DNA of 8,318 nt from an uncultured Candidatus Poseidoniales archaeon (GTDB lineage: Archaea > Thermoplasmatota > Poseidoniia > Poseidoniales > Thalassarchaeaceae). Below the pieces are notes generated by a model that saw nothing but the letters and a program-made list of their open reading frames with translations, did not search any database and was not told the DNA's origin. Shown here piece by piece: positions 5,666 to 8,318 of the stretch (the stretch's first letter is position 1; each line of letters begins with the position of its first letter). The position numbers and the translations under genes are program-made. The DNA lies in the NCBI GenBank assembly GCA_950068635.1, contig CATMIM010000034.1, positions 1 to 8,318 on the forward strand, in the 5' to 3' direction.

Positions 5666-7393
5666 ATGGGTGGTTCGGCGGCTCGGGGTGAGAGAGTGCA
5701 GGGCGGCAACCCGGTGGAATTCCCGGGACAGAAGAAGCAGCAACGGTTCCGCATGCGGGGCATCAAGAAGGCGTCCGCCGGTGTGCAGGAACGGCTGCGC
5801 AGGAACCTCGACATTCTGCTCGACGACCCCCACGCCACACTGCCGGAGGTCACCGGCCCCACCCGAAAGGGATTCGGGCGAGACCGCATGAAAGGAGCGC
5901 TCAACGAGATCGAGAAGGTGCTGCGCAAACGGGAGAATCGTAAGTGGTTGCAGAAGCGAATGACCAGACAGGGGGGAGATGGCATCGCAAAGGCGTACGC
6001 CGGTTCGCTGATGGCCGCGCACGAAGAGGAAATCAGCACCGTCTCGGTGTTCAATGACCCACTCTACGGAAGTGCGAGTTTCGTCCAACGTGGGAAAGGT
6101 ACGCGACTGAGCATGGTCGGCGTCCAGAACCACTCGAACCCCAAAATAAGGCTGCTCGCCTGGCTGGAGATGGCGAAGCGCGGCTACTGGTTCTTCAGCT
6201 GGTCGAAGGGATTCGTCTGCACTGGAGTAGATCCTGCCCCACCTGTCGAGTGGCTTGCAGAAGCGCTGCGCGGCGCGCCTGTAGCATTCACCGAACCAGA
6301 GGGCGGCGGGGAAGGTCTGTGGGTGAGCAAGGGGATGGATGCGGATTCGGTCGGCTCTGTCGGAACCGACCACCTGCTGCTGAAATTCACCAACGGCATC
6401 GACGTCGCGCTGGCGCTCGCTGACCTGCGCTCGCTCAAGGATTCCTTCGTCATATCCGCTGCGTCCACGATGGTGCCAACCAACGAGCTCGGCGGGCTGT
6501 TGGAGGCGGAGATTCACTGCGCACCGGAAGGATTCGATGGCGACATCCCAGATGCTGCCAGCGAGGCGATGGGAGCGGTGGTTGACCGCTGGCTCGGCCT
6601 CAATCTGGAAGACGGGGTGCTATCCGCTGACATCCACGACGCGTTCGCGACCCAACTAACCGAGGGATACCTCATCGGGCGGCGTTACTTCCCTGCGGAT
6701 GCCGGTGCTGAGTTCATCGAGGAACTGCAGGGCGGCGCGCTGGAGAAGGAAGCGGTCGAGGCCCTGCTCGATGTGCTCGAGGATGGGGTGCGCGTCGATG
6801 CCAGCGGTGAAGGACACACGCTCGCCTCTTCGCTGGTGAGGCTGGAGACCGGTACCGCCAATTCACTTCTGACCGCCACCTGGGACGAATATGGGCTCGA
6901 TCTGCTCGAAGCACTGTTCGATATCACTGGTGACGAGGCGGAGCAGATACAGTCCAAGCAGGCGCGCGGACGGGGGTTCGGCAACTTCCTGCGCCGGCTC
7001 GACGAGCAGCAGAGCGGAGTACGCAAGCAGCGTAAGTTTCCTTGGCGCGAGGGGGTGCTGCCGACCCCGCTCGACTTCGCCGACCAACTGGTGAGACGTG
7101 GACGCATCGACGGGTTGGGCCCAACGATCAGCATGGCGCGCAAAGCGGGCAGCGATGTTGACCTGGCGATGGGCTGGGCGTGGTTGGTGGTGCACGGCAA
7201 GGGTGATGGCGAGGCGTGGCACTTTGAGTCCGACACCCGCGACAAGGGTGGCGACTGGGCGCCGCCGCTGGAGCGATTGTGGGAGGCCGCTGAACATCTC
7301 TTGGGAGAGGATGGGGATGCCTCGGGCTACATCGAGGCGATGGAAGGATTGCGCCGAGCGACCGGCACGATTGCAGAGTTGCCCGAGCCGTGA
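5666..7393 (+). CDS. Unrecognised 575-residue soluble protein coupled to dphB
   Basis: I do not recognise this family. An ATG at 5666 gives 575 residues; a TTG at 5639 overlapping the dphB TGA would give 584. Neither has a Shine-Dalgarno. Residues 1-110 are strongly basic and mostly helical (QKKQQRFRMRGIKK at 22-35, VLRKRENRKWLQKRMTRQ at 85-102), suggesting nucleic acid or ribosome contact. Residues about 124-270 look like a compact alpha/beta region, with YGSASFVQRGKGTRLSMVGV (134-153), an aromatic patch RGYWFFSWSKGFVCTG (172-187) and LLLKFTNGIDVALALADL (237-254). The rest is acidic and helical with repeated Glu-Ala-Leu patterns, then a second basic patch (431-463) and a Trp-rich end (MGWAWLVVHGKGDGEAWHF, 502-520). 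No signal peptide, membrane helix, P-loop or metal Cys set is visible; only two Cys (185, 285). Co-directional with dphB; ends 3 bases from the convergent PLP enzyme gene. Confidence 0.8.
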   Translation: MGGSAARGERVQGGNPVEFPGQKKQQRFRMRGIKKASAGVQERLRRNLDILLDDPHATLPEVTGPTRKGFGRDRMKGALNEIEKVLRKRENRKWLQKRMTRQGGDGIAKAYAGSLMAAHEEEISTVSVFNDPLYGSASFVQRGKGTRLSMVGVQNHSNPKIRLLAWLEMAKRGYWFFSWSKGFVCTGVDPAPPVEWLAEALRGAPVAFTEPEGGGEGLWVSKGMDADSVGSVGTDHLLLKFTNGIDVALALADLRSLKDSFVISAASTMVPTNELGGLLEAEIHCAPEGFDGDIPDAASEAMGAVVDRWLGLNLEDGVLSADIHDAFATQLTEGYLIGRRYFPADAGAEFIEELQGGALEKEAVEALLDVLEDGVRVDASGEGHTLASSLVRLETGTANSLLTATWDEYGLDLLEALFDITGDEAEQIQSKQARGRGFGNFLRRLDEQQSGVRKQRKFPWREGVLPTPLDFADQLVRRGRIDGLGPTISMARKAGSDVDLAMGWAWLVVHGKGDGEAWHFESDTRDKGGDWAPPLERLWEAAEHLLGEDGDASGYIEAMEGLRRATGTIAELPEP

Positions 7394-7396
7394 TTC

Positions 7397-8318
7397 TCAA
7401 CCGAGGGCGCGCTCAAGGTCGTTCCAGAGGTCGACTGCATCCTCGATGCCGACCGAGAGGCGAACGAGCCCGGGCGTCACACCCACCTCTAGACGTCGTT
7501 CCTCTGGCGTGGCGGCGTGAGTCATCGACCAAGGATGGTTGATCATCGAAGAGACGCCGCCGAGGCTCTCAGCGATTGGGAACAGATGAGATGCGGCCGC
7601 GAAGCGGCGGGCCCCCTCCTCACCTCCCTCCACTTCAAGCGAGATCATCCCCCCGTAGCGTCGCATCTGTCGCTTTGCCACTTCATGGCCGGGATGATCG
7701 GAGAGACCAGGGTAGAGCAGCTTGGTCACGGCCGGATGCTCGGCCAGCCGCTCGGCGAGGAATTCGGCATTGTCGCAGTGCCGCTCCATGCGCAGGGCGA
7801 GCGTGCGGATGCCGCGCAGCGTGAGGAAGCAGTCCAAGGGCCCCGGTACGGCACCAATGGTGTTCTGCAGGAAAGCAAGCCGCTCCGCCGACGTATCGTC
7901 GCGTACGACGATGCAGCCGCCAATCACATCCGAATGACCCGAGATGTACTTGGTCGTCGAGTGCACGACGATGTCGGCGCCGAGTTCGAGGGGCCGCTGC
8001 AGCAGCGGGCTGGCGAACGTGTTGTCGACCACCACCAGCCAACCACGCGAGTGTGCCTTGCCGGCGAGCGCTTCGATTCCGTGGATGGAAAGCAAAGGAT
8101 TACTCGGGGTTTCTATCCATAAAAGTCGAGTTTCGTCGCGCGCACACTCCTCGAGATCTCCTTCGCCGAGGAAGGAGTAAGTCGTCTCGACGCCGAACCG
8201 GGAGAGCACGTCATCGAACAGACGCCCCGTGCCACCGTAGAGGTCGGAGGCCGCGAGGATATGGTCACCCGCCTTGAGCAACTGCGTAATCGCCGAGATG
8301 GCCGCCATGCCGCTGCCG
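7397..8318 (-). CDS. Cystathionine gamma-synthase/lyase-family PLP enzyme (N-terminus cut by window edge)
   Basis: The frame is open to the right edge: the codons before the Met at 8306-8308 read Gly-Ser-Gly, giving the family's SGMAAI motif, so that Met is internal and roughly the first 80 residues are missing. Enzymes of this fold interconvert cysteine, homocysteine and homoserine derivatives in transsulfuration or direct sulfhydrylation. Counting from that Met: DLYGGTGRLF (22-31), ETPSNP (66-71), VVVDNTFASPLLQRPLELGADIVVHSTTKY (92-121) with the PLP Schiff-base Lys120 (codon 7949-7951), SGHSDVIGG (123-131), and SMTHA...VRLSVGIED near the end. Catalytic residues visible are intact. The specificity loop reads LGGVSS where gamma-synthases and gamma-lyases usually have LGGVES, so Ser253 replaces the Glu known to affect substrate choice; synthase, gamma-lyase or sulfhydrylase cannot be separated here. 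Converges on the unknown 575-residue gene. Confidence 0.9.
   Translation of the reverse strand, partial: GSGMAAISAITQLLKAGDHILAASDLYGGTGRLFDDVLSRFGVETTYSFLGEGDLEECARDETRLLWIETPSNPLLSIHGIEALAGKAHSRGWLVVVDNTFASPLLQRPLELGADIVVHSTTKYISGHSDVIGGCIVVRDDTSAERLAFLQNTIGAVPGPLDCFLTLRGIRTLALRMERHCDNAEFLAERLAEHPAVTKLLYPGLSDHPGHEVAKRQMRRYGGMISLEVEGGEEGARRFAAASHLFPIAESLGGVSSMINHPWSMTHAATPEERRLEVGVTPGLVRLSVGIEDAVDLWNDLERALG

Noticed and set aside
1..8318. CRISPR array, toxin-antitoxin pair or defence island
   Set aside because: I found no regularly spaced direct repeats and no nuclease, toxin or other defence motif; all but two or three genes fit housekeeping families.

Overview
The window looks like a GC-rich (roughly 60%) archaeal chromosome segment. 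The evidence for archaea is consistent. It has a diphthine synthase, a Trm5-type tRNA m1G37 methyltransferase, a stand-alone glutamine amidotransferase subunit of GMP synthase (the split form used by archaea), a replication factor C-like AAA+ ATPase, an RpoP/Rpb12-like zinc protein, and a tRNA gene preceded by a TATA-like element at the archaeal distance. The mix suggests a mesophilic euryarchaeote of the Thermoplasmatota/marine group II (Poseidoniales) kind, but that placement is an inference from gene style, not from a marker search. No mobile element, CRISPR array, phage gene or rRNA is visible, and no stretch above 300 bases lacks a gene.

Layout. From 1 to 3463 five genes lie head to tail on the minus strand. 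In order of transcription they are a class II aldolase/adducin-fold protein with a disordered N-terminal tail (3463-2411), guaA amidotransferase subunit (2345-1752), an RpoP-like double zinc ribbon protein (1654-1397), a three-helix small membrane protein (1354-1061), and a divergent RFC small-subunit-like ATPase that runs off the left edge (1011-1). Gaps are 42 to 97 bases and I see only one convincing promoter-like element, ahead of the first gene, so they may form one transcription unit. That same AT-rich element lies exactly midway between the first gene and a divergently transcribed tRNA-Asp(GTC) gene (3529-3601).

Right of the tRNA, trm5 (4811-3624) points toward it on the minus strand. 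Divergent from trm5 is dphB (4869-5642), followed with a possible 3-base overlap by an unrecognised gene for a 575-residue protein (5666-7393). This converges, with only 3 bases between the stop codons, on a cystathionine gamma-synthase/lyase-family PLP enzyme (minus strand, 7397 to beyond the right edge).

Functionally the window is mostly housekeeping for information processing: clamp loading, transcription, tRNA decoding and modification, EF-2 diphthamide, GMP supply, plus sulfur amino acid metabolism. The most unusual items are the aldolase-fold protein whose catalytic Glu and two of three metal His ligands appear replaced (an adducin-like pseudoenzyme), the RFC-like ATPase with an altered Walker B and sensor 1 and an acidic insert, the RpoP-like protein with an extra zinc ribbon, the symmetric shared promoter, and the orphan protein coupled to dphB. 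I do not see a multi-gene defence or mobile system here.
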